In this document: in pieces, positions 1 to 11,192 of the stretch
Numbering within the stretch: position 1 is the first letter of the stretch
How the letters are laid out: each line of letters begins with the position of its first letter
From: Gliomastix tumulicola
Lineage: Eukaryota > Ascomycota > Sordariomycetes > Hypocreales > Bionectriaceae
DNA: 64,000 nt
Assembly (NCBI GenBank): GCA_001599755.1
Contig: BCHX01000004.1
Coordinates: 3,100,001 to 3,164,000, forward strand
Reading direction: 5' to 3'
Program-made: the position numbers and the translations under genes
The notes under the pieces: model-generated
Databases searched by the model: none
What the model was told of the DNA's origin: nothing
The model's input: only the letters and a program-made list of their open reading frames with translations

Positions 1-1485
1 CGAACTTCATGGCTCCGTGATATGTGCAGATTGAAATCATCTGCTTTATTGAAAGGGGGTCGAGAGCAAAAGCAGCACTGCCAACACACTAAGTGACTCT
101 GCATTTCATGCGTGAGCCAGGTGCGAGAGTCAGCGAACATCTTCATGTCGCACTCTTCTGCCGTGCAGATATAAGGCTTCAGATCTGCCATGACATGTTT
201 CCTGCACGGATTTTAGTATCTTCCTTTGATCTTCTAGGGTATATCATATTCTCGGGTATCAATTGGAGGCACTCACTTCCAGCTTCGTTGACTATTGAAC
301 TTCTGTATCGTCCAGCAGTATGGACACTCAAAATCTTTGCCGGGGGTGGCAATATCTTCAAGCGGTATGACGGAAAGCCTGGAGCTCTCATCGCCCTCAC
401 CAACTGATGATGCATATGAAGTGACGGACTGGTTGTCCATGTCCCCTGATGGGATCTCCAGCGCATTTAACACATCGGCAGCGTCCTCCAAACGGGAAGG
501 GAGAACAGTGCTGGCGGTAGTCTGTGCCAATGTACTCTTCTCCTGTCTGGACGACTGAGTTTGTGAGTCATCTATCCTTTGAATGGGAAAGATCTGCCGG
601 GTTTTCAGAAGACGCTCGACGTCATCAGCTCCAGGCTCACGTGCCGTCGTGCTCAGGGAGTTCCTTTCATCCGCTTTTGCCATCTTCTCGCGGTGATCCC
701 TACAATACCACATAAACTGACGGCGCTGCGTGATAGCCTTCCCCAAACGAGTCGCCAGCCATTCCATGCCGGCATATTGAAGACTGGGGAACTTCTCTTT
801 GACGTAGTCGATATCGTATGCTGGGTCGACAGGAGACCTGTTGCTCGCAGTCTGAGCTTTCGCAAATCTGTCCCTGGAACTGCTGTTTCGAATGATGACC
901 GAGAGTTTAAAAAGCATGGAGATCATCTCAGGGATAGAGCGGAAAAGTTCCTCAACTTCGGAAATCTTTCCCAGGCTCCCGCTGACTGTCAATTCGTTGT
1001 CATCCGCTGTAGTAGGAAGAGCGCCGATATGGGTCGAAGGCACCACAGAATCGTCGTCAGAAGCCTCTGATCCCGAAGAAATCAGGCTCCCAGCGCGGTC
1101 TTCTCTTTCTCCAGACACTACAGCGTAGACTAAACGACGAGGTGTTAGCATTCTAACTCCAGGGCACCCGAGAATATCAAGAGAAACAATATGCACCATC
1201 TTCGAGTGTCTCTACCAAGTCCTCCAGTAGCGACACAACCTCGGCAGCGAACTTAGGAGCCTCTCGGAGCCGATAGTCAAGCGAGCTAGTTACGGCCCTG
1301 GGCTGGAGGGCGCCGACATTGCTGGCCCAGATGCGAAGCTGTCCGTAGTGGTCAAGCACTTGTGCATGGTCGATCCCATGGATGGGGACGTCCCAGAGGC
1401 TGCTGAGATCCGCGAGCGACTCGAAGAGTTGGATGCACTTCCTGGCCGCTGTGGAGATCGGCGACGATTGAGCGTCGCCGCTCAT
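1..1485 (-). CDS. acuF-like C2H2 zinc-finger domain protein, 3' end outside window
   Basis: Exons read complement(<1..201, 277..1129, 1197..1485). The introns have GTGAGT...GTGCAG and GTGCAT...GCTAAC...TTTAG borders, and phase is kept at both joins. The N-terminus (ISTAARKCIQLFESL...) is the helical start shared by a large Pezizomycotina family whose C-terminus carries the 'oxidoreductase acuF-like C2H2 type zinc-finger' region. That region is visible: FECPYCWTIQKF before the last intron, then KHVMADLKPYICTAEECDMKMFADSRTW and CWQCCFCSRPPF after it, with paired Cys and His. The middle is a Ser/Asp-rich linker followed by a charged segment ending in an RRQFMWYCRDHR motif, also a family hallmark. 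No enzyme domain is seen, and the family has no firm function; the name is historical. It is divergent from the DUF7580 gene at 1967. The C-terminus runs off the left edge, so its full length is unknown. Confidence 0.8.
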
Positions 1486-1966
1486 TATCGATGGCTGCTC
1501 TAGTACCGAACGAGTTGGATAGTCGATATGGCTGAGCGCTCAATTACAGCAGGACTGAGAGGATATGCCAGTGGCTTTTCAATCTTGGCTGAAGCGACCC
1601 AGCACTCAGACGCCGGTCGGTAATGGTAGTAGGCAAGAGCATGGTGCGTGATTGCCATTTATCGAAAGCGACAGAGCACTCTCATTGGCCCGACTGTGAC
1701 GGGGAAAGAAGGAGGAGATGGAGGGCAACATCCAAGGAAGGAGCTGGCCGGGCGTGGGAAAGTCGGGTAGACAGTAAAGCTTAAACATCTGCCTCCCTAA
1801 AAAATCAGAGCTAGTGGTCAGTTTATTCTGACACATCTCCCTTGCGCATGAGGTGGGTGATGGTTGCCTTTACCCCGCCCAGTCGCTTCAGCTGCAGCTT
1901 CCCGTTTGTCATCAATGGAGCGACTTCCAGCTCTGCATCGCCGCAAATGACATTTCTCGGGTCACG
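1486..1966. promoter_or_regulatory. Shared divergent promoter region
   Basis: These 481 bases separate the divergent starts of the C2H2 gene (1485, minus) and the DUF7580 gene (1967, plus). The only open frames are short and show no family resemblance. No clear TATA box or tandem repeat is seen. By position it must hold both promoters. Confidence 0.5.
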
Positions 1967-3937
1967 ATGAGCGGCGTTGAGGTGGCTGGGCTTGTCCTCG
2001 GGGCCTTCTCGCTCCTCATCAGTGCCCTCGAACATTATCGAAATCTAGCCGATGCGGCAGGTGTTTTCTGGAAAATCAAGAGGGAGCACAGGAAGTGGAT
2101 GCATGATCTGAGGATATGCCATCTCTCATTCGAGAGAAATCTGCAGTTTCTGCTGCTCCCCTTAGTTGCGGACGACGAGGCCATCGACAAACTTCTCAAA
2201 GACCCCGAGGGTGAGTTTGGCTGCATTGAATCCCGCCAAGATTAGCACAACCTGAACTCTGAACGGAATGCTAGGACCGATGTGGCGGGATCCGGAACTT
2301 GAGAAGAATCTCGAGGAGAGACTCTTAAACTCGTACGACTTATACCGTACTAGTATCGAGTACATCGGAGAGACGATTGAGGATATCAAAGAGGAACCAG
2401 GTCTCAATGACGCCGAGTTTCGGGCTAGAGTCTCTAGTGGCCCCTCAGATCCTCAGGTACATTTGCATCTGTTTCCTTCGTTGAACACCTGACTGACTTG
2501 AAGTGCATAGATGAAACTGTGGTCAAACGTCTCAGACATCAAAAAAAATGTCTCTGTCCTTATTCGACGGTTCAGACTGAGCCTCAACGAATCAAAGCGT
2601 GAAAGACTGTTCAAGGATCTGACCAAAGGCAACGAGCAGCTGCGGACCCTCTTAGACTCAAGCGATCGGATCGCCACTCTCCAGAAGAGCCGTGGCGTGA
2701 CCAAGAAGGTTGCAGACATGAAAGGCATGCGTCACTTCTGGCGGCAGACAGACAAGCTGTACAGGCTGTTGAACAGTTCGTGGGACTGCGAGTGTAGGGA
2801 CCTCCATTCGGCTAGTCTTCTGCTGCAGCACCGGACAGCTGCCACAGCCGACTTTCAACTCTTTCTCTTCAGCGGAACTGAGGAGCAGGAAAATACAGAG
2901 AATGTTTTCTGGACTGGGCAAGAGGCTCAGGTCCGAGTTCTCGAACATCAAAATGACATCAGGAGAATCAGCAAGCCAAGAGTGTCCTTCACCTCGTCAA
3001 CGACAACCATTGCAGCTGCTGGTGGTTCTCAGGTCACCATTACACAGATCAATGCTAGCACCCACCAATTCGGCCAGGACGCAGCGGACTCTTATGACAA
3101 GACGATGACTAGAATCCTCAGTCTATGCAAGGAAATTCCCAGATTTCACTCTAAGCATAGTCACACACGGCCGTTCTTCCTCGGAGATGACAATTGCAGC
3201 ATCTCCTTGCAACCGGTCCAACGCCCAGCGAAAGCCCCTTCTCCTGCCACAAGCAAAGATATGATTTCTCTGGAGACTCTTCTCAGAAGGAGCTCTTCTC
3301 GGAGGCTGACACGCCAGGCCCGCTATATAATCGGTTTGACGCTTGCCTCGTCATACCTGCAGCTAAAATCGTCGCCTTGGATCAGCCACAGTTGGGACAA
3401 ACGGGACATCCTCTTCTTCAAGAGGGAATCCGCAATGTGCGACGTTCAAGTGGAACAGCCATACATCTCTCGAGGCTTCGAGAAAGGCACTGACCCGGCT
3501 GACGAATACGATGATGATAATGATAAAGATGCAACAACGTTATAAGAAGACTTGACCGCCTTGATCTCGACGACCGCACACTGGAAAACCTCGGCATCAT
3601 GCTTCTAGAGCTCTGCTTCGACACAGCACTCGAAGAATACGGTCCTCGGATGGAATACGTGCGCCAAACGTCAAGGTCCGAGGAGTCGAACAAGACCACA
3701 GCAGAGCCATTCCTCGACGTAGCTGCAGCGTTCGAGTGGTCAGAGCACGTTGCCGCCGAAGCTGGGCCCGAGTTCTCGGATGCCGTGACGTGGTGTCTCA
3801 CAACCACGCCCAATAGCGGTGGGCAGGGGCGACAACCCGACACATGGCGAGACGAGCTCTTCGAGAAGGTTGTCCAGCCGTTGAAGTACTGCTGCGACCA
3901 GTTCACTCATCGGGCACGAGCACCAATCATGGCATAA
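1967..3937 (+). CDS. DUF7580 protein: HeLo-like N-terminus with degenerate kinase-like C-terminus; possible frameshift
   Basis: Exons 1967..2210, 2275..2456 and 2511.. join in frame. Codon 1967 is the first ATG; the open frame upstream has none. The N-terminus MSGVEVAGLVLGAFSLLISALEHY and the block LSFERNLQFLLLPL are typical of the fungal DUF7580 family. Later blocks also match: ITLASSYLQL-type helix, PWISHSW, VEQPYISRGF, and near the end ENLGIMLLELCF followed by VVQPLKYC. LGIMLLEL resembles protein-kinase subdomain IX, but no HRD, DFG or glycine loop is visible, so it is probably non-catalytic. The frame that carries the conserved N-terminal part ends at a stop at 3543-3545, while the conserved C-terminal block lies in the next frame from about 3527 on. 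The switch falls in a GAT/GATAAT-rich run near 3509-3530 with no room for a normal intron. It is therefore a sequencing indel, a true frameshift or a decayed copy. Function is unproven. Confidence 0.72.
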
Positions 3938-4357
3938 GTTGAAGCGTCTGTCTGGTACTGTATCAATGTTGCCTGACTAGTCCTACTAGAGATTGCATTA
4001 TCATGTTTCTCAAATACTCCATCCTCTCAAAAAGAGAAGACGAAAATCGCAAGAAAGACAAGACGTCCCCGAAAACAGGGAACAAATACAAGCCAAAAAC
4101 AATGGACCATCATCCATCACCCCGTTCAATATGAACCGTCTTCCGAGGAACAAAAATTCGTCCCTCATTTTTTGTTGTCATGACCAAGCCCGCAGCTTCT
4201 TTCAGCAAACGCCATGTCTCTTCATCTCCAAAAAAGAACGTCTCATAGGGTCGTAGAATACAAGGCGCACAGCCGAGGTTTCGTGAGGGGGTATTTTATT
4301 TGTGTTTAACGAATTTTCCTCGGTGTGCTGGGGCGTCAAGCCGCGGCTGAATCCCAA
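3938..4357. other. Convergent intergenic spacer
   Basis: This holds the 3' flanks of the DUF7580 gene and, from the other side, the yap1-type gene. It is A-rich with poly-A/T runs. No coding potential is recognised. Confidence 0.4.
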
Positions 4358-6244
4358 TTACGGCATGCCGACACCGTTGGTCTTGACCGTGCGTTCCACC
4401 TCGATACCAAGCGAATTAGCGACGCAGCTGGCATCGAGCTCCTTGCCCATGTACTTCTTGAGGATGGAGTCGAAATCGCGCTCGCCCACGACGGGGCCGG
4501 TGCCAGAGCACTTGGCCTTCTTGGTGAGCTCAGAGCAGAGGCCGTCGAGGTCGAACTCGCCGGTCTGAGCCTTGGGGCAGGCCTGCAACTTCTCCCTGTT
4601 CAAATTTGTCAGTTGTCTGTTCGAATTCCGCTTTGTTGCCTTGAACTTGACGCACCATATGTCATTGCAGTTCATATTCTTCCGCGATGTCTGATCGTTG
4701 AAATCATCCTTCTGAGCGTCGATTTCATCGATGAGATTCTTCTTTGCAATCGCAGGACTCGGTGCCACGTTGTAAGGGGTGATGAAGTCGGCATCGATTG
4801 CATCGTTGAAGAAGTCGTCAAATGAGGGATTAGACAAGATATTATCCTGAGGCTCCCGGTAGTCGCCAAACAGCTGAGGGTCAAACTGGCCCCCGTTCTG
4901 CTGCGCAAGCCAATCGAAATTGGTGTTGCTGAAATCGATATTCGCGAACTGTGAGAAGGGCTCGGAAGCCAGCGACGGCTGCTCCTCGCCAATAGACGTC
5001 ATCGTCTCCAGAGGCTTGGAGCCAAGAGGCGACTGTGTAAAAGGTTCGGGAGAAGTGCCGCAAGACGAGCTCGGGCCCATGTTGGAATGCGATGAGGCCG
5101 AGGGAGAGCTCGTACCAGCACCAACGCTGTAGTTCGCTGAGTCGAGGCTGCCCCCGGAGCCGTTTGTGGTGGTGCTCATAGAGGGTGTGAAAACACCCGA
5201 AAACTTGGCCAGACTTGAGAAGTCCTCCTTGCCGGTCTGAGCCTCAGGCTGAGCATACACCAGACCGTTGTTGAGCTGGTTCTTGGGCGGACTTGAGACC
5301 TGCGAGCCTTGCTGAGACTGCGGGCTGATGGGCTGGGCAGAATTCCTCTGCGACGAAGGCTGCACCTTGGCCGCCGGAACGTTGCCGGGAAGCGAGCCGA
5401 ACTTGGGGAAGTTGAACTCGAAGTTGACGTCGCCGAGATTGCTGACGGCGGCGTTTCCAAAAGAGGGCTTCTCCCTATAGTTGGGCTTGCTCGTCATGAC
5501 GGCGACCTTCTGCTTGTACTGCTTGAGCTCAACATTCATACGCTCAACCTGAGCGCGGAGCTGGGTGTTCTCATGATTCGCGGCTTCGGAGGCCTTTTCG
5601 AGCTCCTCCACCTTGGTCTCCAGATCCTTGACGTGCTTCTCCTTTCGCTCCCGGAAAGCCCTCTGTGCAGCACGGTTCTGGGCCTTTCTTTTCTGTCGAC
5701 GAGAAATGAATGGTTAGCCGAGTGAATTTCAAGCCAGGCTGGACAAATTGACGCAACATACCGAACTCGGCTCCGAGGTGAGGGGCTTGCGGCCGGGCTT
5801 CTTAGGCACCTTCTCGGTACTCTCTCTCCTCTTCGGGCCCTTCCCAATATCCTCGTCATCCTCCTCGTCATCGGGGTGGCTGCGCTTCTCAGTCACCTCG
5901 CTGATCTCGTTGTCGCCCGTCGATTCAGACCTGACCGTCTCCGGGAGGTCTCCAATCATGCGGCCCTGTTCACCGTCGGCGAAGGAGAAGTCGAAGCTCG
6001 AGTCCCCGAAATCATAGTCATAGCTATCCAGGAACGGGCTCTCCTGGATGACGGTGCCGTTGTCGGGACTCTTGGCGAGTGAGCTCTTCAGGCTGGCGCT
6101 CGGGGAGAAGGCCGGGCTGGGCTTCTCGGAGAGGCGCGAGGCCGCGGGCTTGTTGGAGTTGAGCGCGGCGAAGAGGAGGCTTTGTTGCTGAGGGGTCAGC
6201 ATGAAGTTGGGTGGCAAGGAGCCACCAGTGCCAGCGGACGCCAT
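4358..6244 (-). CDS. yap1: AP-1-like bZIP transcription factor (Yap1/Pap1 family)
   Basis: Exons complement(4358..4595, 4656..5692, 5762..6244) give 585 residues, the usual size for filamentous-fungal Yap1 orthologues. The bZIP starts right after intron 1, near residue 162: NRAAQRAFRERK has the Pap1-type NxxAQxxFR signature, followed by a leucine-zipper heptad run. The n-CRD-like segment SSSCGTSPEPF is in the middle. The C-terminal CRD is split by intron 2: NCNDIW in exon 2, then ACPK, LCSELTKKAKC and a SILKKYMGKEL tail in exon 3. In the family, cysteine oxidation blocks Crm1-dependent export, so the factor collects in the nucleus and induces thioredoxin, catalase and transporter genes. The first ATG is 6244; the open frame upstream lacks one. 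Only one Cys is evident in the n-CRD, so disulfide pairing may differ from the yeast protein. The orthology call is firm. Confidence 0.95.
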
Positions 6245-8135
6245 TTCGAGCGTGAAGTCGGCTTCGAACGCAGCGGCGCGATGCAGAAAATGAACAGTGG
6301 TTTTTGAAGAAACGGACGGCGGTGCTGACGAGCCGGCTTGTTGCGTTGGTGGCAAGACTGCCCGGATGTTCGGAGTTTAGCCCAAGTCCTAGTCCCGATA
6401 TGAAGAGGGGCAAAGAACCTGAGCAGAGCGTGAACAGGATGAAGTCGTCACAGACGGTGAGAGGAAAACGGGGGATCCGGCCCAATGGGTGAGGTTTGTC
6501 GCTCGAGGCAGAAAAGGGGTGAGGAGAAAAGCACGGATGGAGGAGGAGTCGAGTTGTGGTGCAGAGGGACAGTTTTCCCGTCGGTCGGAGGTGGCCAAGT
6601 GGAAGTGGGATGATGGTCCGTCACTATCGCGCAATTGGCACAGTACAGGTGGCGATGGGCAGGGAAGTGCTCATTGGCCGATGGCAGGGAACTCGGGCGG
6701 TCTCGACTAAGCTTGTTGCCTCGCGGGAGGGGGAACGTCGCTTCGCTTGGTATATCAGATATGTGAATGCAGACGCCGAGTCGAGGTCGCGGCGTGGACG
6801 CGGGAGGCGATCGACAGGAGGACGGGCTGCTGCAGTGATGACTGTAGACTGTAGACTGTATGTACTGTGACACACCCGTTGCAGAGGCACAAAATTGACC
6901 AGGTGAGGGGCAAAGATGACGAAATGGCACCCAATGTCTCAAGCGACAGGCTCTCAGACAAGAAAAATAGGAAATATTACGTCCCAGGGACAAATCGCGA
7001 TTGCAAGTACTGGGTTGTTGGGGGAGGGAAGTTTTCGTTGGCTACTACTAGTCGGGATGGAACATGGGACATGGAAGGGCGTGGCCTTGGGGAGGGGATC
7101 GACCTGCAGAAGGTACAGGAATCCCTCCATCGACATGGTGAATTTTGAATTTATAAGCAGCAGCAGACTTTGGAGTCAGGGTCCATCGGAGTCTCGGACG
7201 GCGGCTTAGCGTCATGCGATACGGCAATGAGTGCTGCGATACCCGGATCCCTGGCGCCGTTTTTTTGTTTTTTTGTTTTTTAAAAAAAAAAAAATCGTTT
7301 TTTATCTCTTCTCGCCTTATCTGCTGCTGTCAGTGGCTGTCATGCCTGACAAAGGCTGGGTTAGTTCATGATGCAGATGGCGTGATGGTCAGCCGCCCCC
7401 AGACGTTGCAATACGTACCTGCAAGCCACTATCGGTCCAGCATGTGGCTCAACCGGCGGGCGTCTGTTGGCCCGTCTGCGGAGTACTTCTACTGCTCACG
7501 CAGGTAGTCGAATAAATACTTGACTTATGGGACCATACATTTTGGGTGTATATATGGCTCAAGTTTTTCTTCCACCACTTGCCGCTTTAATTACCTGTAT
7601 CCGGAGCCACTGAAACATCCGCGTACCAATGCAGGCTGCGACTTGCTCATAAATTACTCGCCAGATAATGCAATACATATGCATGTCTGATCGCCTCCTC
7701 CCGTCTTCAACTCCCGCAGTCTTCCCGCCATTTGGCATCTCGTAACTGTTCCAGACCGGGAGGTCCACTGCAGAGCTGTCGCCGCCTCGGTTTTCCGAGA
7801 CCAAGATTGGAGGGGGATGCAAGGACCGCCCGTACCATTTCATGCAGGCTCCGTCAGTTTATCCCCGATCAGTCTTCGGTCGACCGAGGAAACGGAAGAG
7901 AAGGGATATCTGTCCCGTTTCTTTGCATAGGACCGCTGTCACCTTAGTCCCGTCTAGTGGTTCCTCAACAATGCTGTAGAAATTCATGTCTGCCTGCAAC
8001 TAATATAGCCCATCCCAACATACTCGCTTAAGCGCCTGTAACTCCCAACATGCAGCCCATCTCGGGATGTATCCACTGCTACAAAAAACCTCGACCCTGT
8101 ATCCGCTGAGATCACCAGATATTCATCAGATAATT
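6245..8135. other. Long gene-free region: yap1 5' flank and grg1 3' flank
   Basis: About 1.9 kb without a supportable gene. The yap1-proximal part is purine-rich on the plus strand (pyrimidine-rich in the sense of yap1 transcription) and probably holds its promoter and leader. A short minus-strand open frame of 16 codons starts near 6671 and could act as a uORF if transcribed. An ACTACTAGT copy is at 7044-7052. A T-run followed by an A-run lies near 7261-7293. Other open frames are short and unlike known proteins. Confidence 0.4.
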
Positions 8136-8418
8136 TTACGCCTTGGCGTACTGCTTGTGGGCCTCAGCCTTGTTCCTGTGAGCCGTCTCGTCGAGCTTGT
8201 CACCAATAGCGTTCTTGGCGGCCGAGAGCCTGCCGGTAGAGATGGGATTAGTCTTCCTGACACTGTCTTTCGATGCTGGAGGTGGACGAGGCTTACCGAG
8301 TGCTGGCACGAACATTGGGGTCACGGGCGATGCTCTTGTTGACCTCCTTGCTGGAGCTGGAAGCGGCCCCTTGGACGGACTCGCTCACGTAGTTGAGGGC
8401 GTGCTTGGCGGAGTTCAT
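8136..8418 (-). CDS. grg1: Glucose-repressible protein GRG-1/CCG-1 family
   Basis: Exons complement(8136..8229, 8297..8418) encode 71 residues, the same length as Neurospora CCG-1/GRG-1. The N-terminus MNSAKHALNYVSESVQ, the central SSKEVNKSIARD and the C-terminal LSAAKNAIGDKLDET...HKQYAKA follow the family pattern of small, hydrophilic, helical stress proteins. The intron (GTAAGC...GGCAG) falls just before the conserved LSAA block. In Neurospora the gene is glucose-repressed, clock-controlled and among the most abundant mRNAs, but its molecular role is unknown. An in-frame ATG at 8532 would add a basic leader, but it lies only about 20 nt below the TATA box at 8551-8559, above the expected transcription start, so 8418 is preferred. 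Confidence 0.93.
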
Positions 8419-8550
8419 GATGGCAACGTAGGAGTGACTGGAAGTCTTGGGGTATCTTGAACGGCGTTTAGGATGATGGATGTGAGATTTGATTTTCTTG
8501 ATGTAGGGATGATGCGGGAATCGTTTCTTCATTTCTGGGGATTGAGGTGC

Positions 8551-8560
8551 CTTTATATAG
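8551..8560 (-). promoter_or_regulatory. TATA box of grg1
   Basis: The minus strand reads CTATATAAAG here, about 135 nt above the grg1 ATG. A strong TATA box fits a highly inducible gene and implies a 5' leader near 100 nt. Confidence 0.65.
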
Positions 8561-9337
8561 ACGAGCGATGGCGAGGCAACCAGTCCCCCAGAACCATCTT
8601 CTTCCCAGTTTCCCGTCCAAGGCCTCCGGGACGTGGAGGTGCAGCAGTCCCGACGTCTCTACTGTTAGTGCCTCCTTCCGTCATCAAGCATTGCATTGGG
8701 ACAGTGTTTAACATCCAAGACTTCCAAAGTCCAAGACACAAGATCTGCATCCAGGGTCTGGATAAGGACCAAAGGAGGAGCTAATGACGTTGGAGGGCTG
8801 ATATCAAGGTCAGGGACACCCATTTCCGCAACGCTAATGCGCACGCGGCAGGGCAACTGATGCATACTAGTAGTGCTTTGGCTCCCTCCTGCCAGTCATT
8901 CGTCGACCTGCAGCTGCGCCAGCCCGTCCCACGTTGGATGGGCAAGCCACCACTGCTGGGCTACGTCATAGCCCACCCCGCCATGTGTGTGGTGTGTCTG
9001 GGTGATCACAGCAGAAACGCAGGGCTGGCGCTCGGCTGTCGTGGGACGGGGCTTTTATTTGGAGAAGCGCGGATGTATAGGGTAGCACTGCCGGAGGTCG
9101 GAGGTAAAGTCACGTGCAGCTCCCCGGATTCAGAAGTGGAGAGTCTATTCGCAGCTGCCCCGCTTCTAATCAGCTACTGTGACCGTTTCCAGGAGTTGAT
9201 GGACAAGACCGCGGCCTCTATAGACAGCCTTGTGATCACTCCACCACTTCATCAATCGTTGCGAGCTCAGGACTTCGACTCCTCAGTACCTTACCGAAGA
9301 TACATTCTCTGATAGATTCGTTGCACTTGCAAACGGC
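8561..9337. other. Divergent spacer between grg1 and the BSD gene
   Basis: Promoter-length DNA between divergent genes. A plus-strand open frame with a true ATG (8860-9312, 150 codons) has no recognisable domain and would run into the BSD leader, so I treat it as chance. An ACTAGTAGT copy is at 8866-8874. Confidence 0.4.
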
Positions 9338-10657
9338 ATGGATCTGGCTTATGATTTTATCCAAGAAGACCCCAATCGCAAGGAAGGGGAGGAGTCCAAG
9401 GATGGTTCCAACAATGACCGACCCCAGCAGTCGCTGAACAGCGAGATCCAGGAAGCATACAAGGCCTTCTCCAACAGCCCGTGGGGTGCGAGCCTCGGGG
9501 GCTTCCTCGGAAACGTCCGGAAGCAGGTATGTTATCTCGAGGAGCCAGAGCTATGGCGCTTGGGGGTCTTTGTCTGACACTCGGATAGGGTGAATCGGTC
9601 TACACACAAGCCTCCAAGGAACTTGCCGAAGTCCGGGAGGACGCGACCAAGGGCCTCACCGACCTGCAGAAGTCCATCGTCGAGCAGACGCGCAACCTGA
9701 CCGTCCACGACGTCGTCGGCTCGACCCACGTCCCCGCGGAGCCCAGCAACGACAAGCCCGACACCGAGACAAAGGAGAAGGGCCTCGACGGTGAAGAGAC
9801 GCACGAGGAGACTGTGCTGTCGAGGCTACGCGTCGAAGCAGCCAAGAGACTGAAGGACCTCCAGCGTGCAGAGGATGCCGCTGACGAGGCCCTGCTCAGG
9901 TTCGGCGGCAACGTTCGGGATTTCCTCCGAGACGCCATCAATATCGCACCGCCCGACGGCAACTCGAGCGACAGCACGGTTCTCTTCGAGAGTAAGGACT
10001 CCAAGGGAAAGCGTGTCATCCATACGTCGAGGTTCGACGCTCAGCTTCATGTGATCCACACCTCGACCGACAGCTTCATGAAGGACCCGTCCAAGGAGGA
10101 ATACGAGTCGTGGTCAAAGGAGTTTGATATCGAGAAGAAGACGGACGATATCGCCGGGGACTTGGATAAGTACCCCGAGCTGCGGATTACCATGGAGAAG
10201 CTGGTTCCGGATCAGATTCCTTATGCCGACTTCTGGAAACGGTACTACTACCTGAGGCATGGAATTGAGACCGCCGAGGCCAGGCGCCGTGATCTCCTGA
10301 AGGGTAAGGAAGCCCCGTATTCTCGCTGTACGGCATTCTTTATGCTAACGTGAAGCAGCTGCATCGACCGAGGATGAGGTGGGCTGGGGCGACGAGTCAG
10401 ACGACGAGGAAGCCACGCCCGTCAAGTCCGACGCTGCCAAGAAGACTGCGTCTGTCGCCTCCTCAACAACGATCCATCCGCCTAAGCAGACGTCGCTCAA
10501 GCCTGCTGAGCCCCGCTCGTCCAACGATGAAAAGTCTCAAGCCGGTAGTGAGGCGAGCTATGATGTCGTTGGAGCTACGTCGGGTATGACCAGCCAGGCT
10601 CCCAACAGTCCCAAGGACCCGAAGAAGGGCGACGACAGCGACGATGACTGGGAGTAA
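9338..10657 (+). CDS. BSD domain-containing protein (Dos2-like)
   Basis: Exons 9338..9526, 9589..10303 and 10359..10657 give 400 residues. The BSD domain lies near residues 229-290: the run from [19 protein letters not shown] to [12 protein letters not shown] has the paired aromatic F/W spacing of the fold (BTF2, synapse-associated, Dos2). The N-terminal third carries [22 protein letters not shown], an amphipathic segment typical of these proteins. The C-terminus is acidic and ends DDSDDDWE, preceded by [11 protein letters not shown], a WGDE-type acidic tail seen in fungal and animal BSD proteins. The yeast relative Dos2 is poorly characterised. No enzymatic role is implied. Confidence 0.88.
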
Positions 10658-11192
10658 GACATTGAGCCGTGTTAGTGTGGCCTTCCCTGGGAATATCCAA
10701 TTTGGCGTTCAGGTAATACTGGGAGATATACATCTAGTCATAGTATTGGGAACATAGTTTTTATGGATCGAGTTATTCTATAACGACTCCTTCCTTGCGG
10801 GCTCCAAGTCGTGGCTGTCAGACAGGCCATTGCTTTGTGAGAGACCAGGTCCGCACATCTGCCGCTTCCTGATTCTATCATGCCCTTCCGTGCTCTAAGT
10901 CGGTGGGTGGATGAATGAATGCATATCTAATGATGCAGTATCTTGAATTGCAAAGGGCTGTGTGTGGGCGACGCTTGGAGGGCGATGATGGCTGGGCGCT
11001 AGCCAGAGCCGAAGCTGGCCACAGAGCCTTCTGTGTAGTCGGGATATCTGAGTGCCTTGAGCCCAGCAGAGTTACTGCAAAGGTCAAGTGGACCAATGCA
11101 GACGCAGCTGATGATGGCGGGCATGTCTTTCGAATGCGTACTCCGCGAACACGAAGCTCGTCCTTTTTTTTCTTTTTCAGGTCTGGCTTCCT
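10658..11192. other. Convergent spacer, BSD gene and TSR2
   Basis: This contains the 3' ends of two convergent genes. No coding potential of its own is seen; long plus-strand open frames continuing to 12102 are the mirror of TSR2. Confidence 0.4.

Noticed and set aside
8419..8532. In-frame N-terminal extension of GRG-1 from ATG 8532
   Set aside because: The TATA box at 8551-8559 places the transcription start at or below this ATG, and family members start at MNSAKH-like positions.
8860..9312. 150-codon frame with a true ATG between grg1 and the BSD gene
   Set aside because: No recognisable domain or composition of a real protein, and it runs into the leader of the BSD gene.
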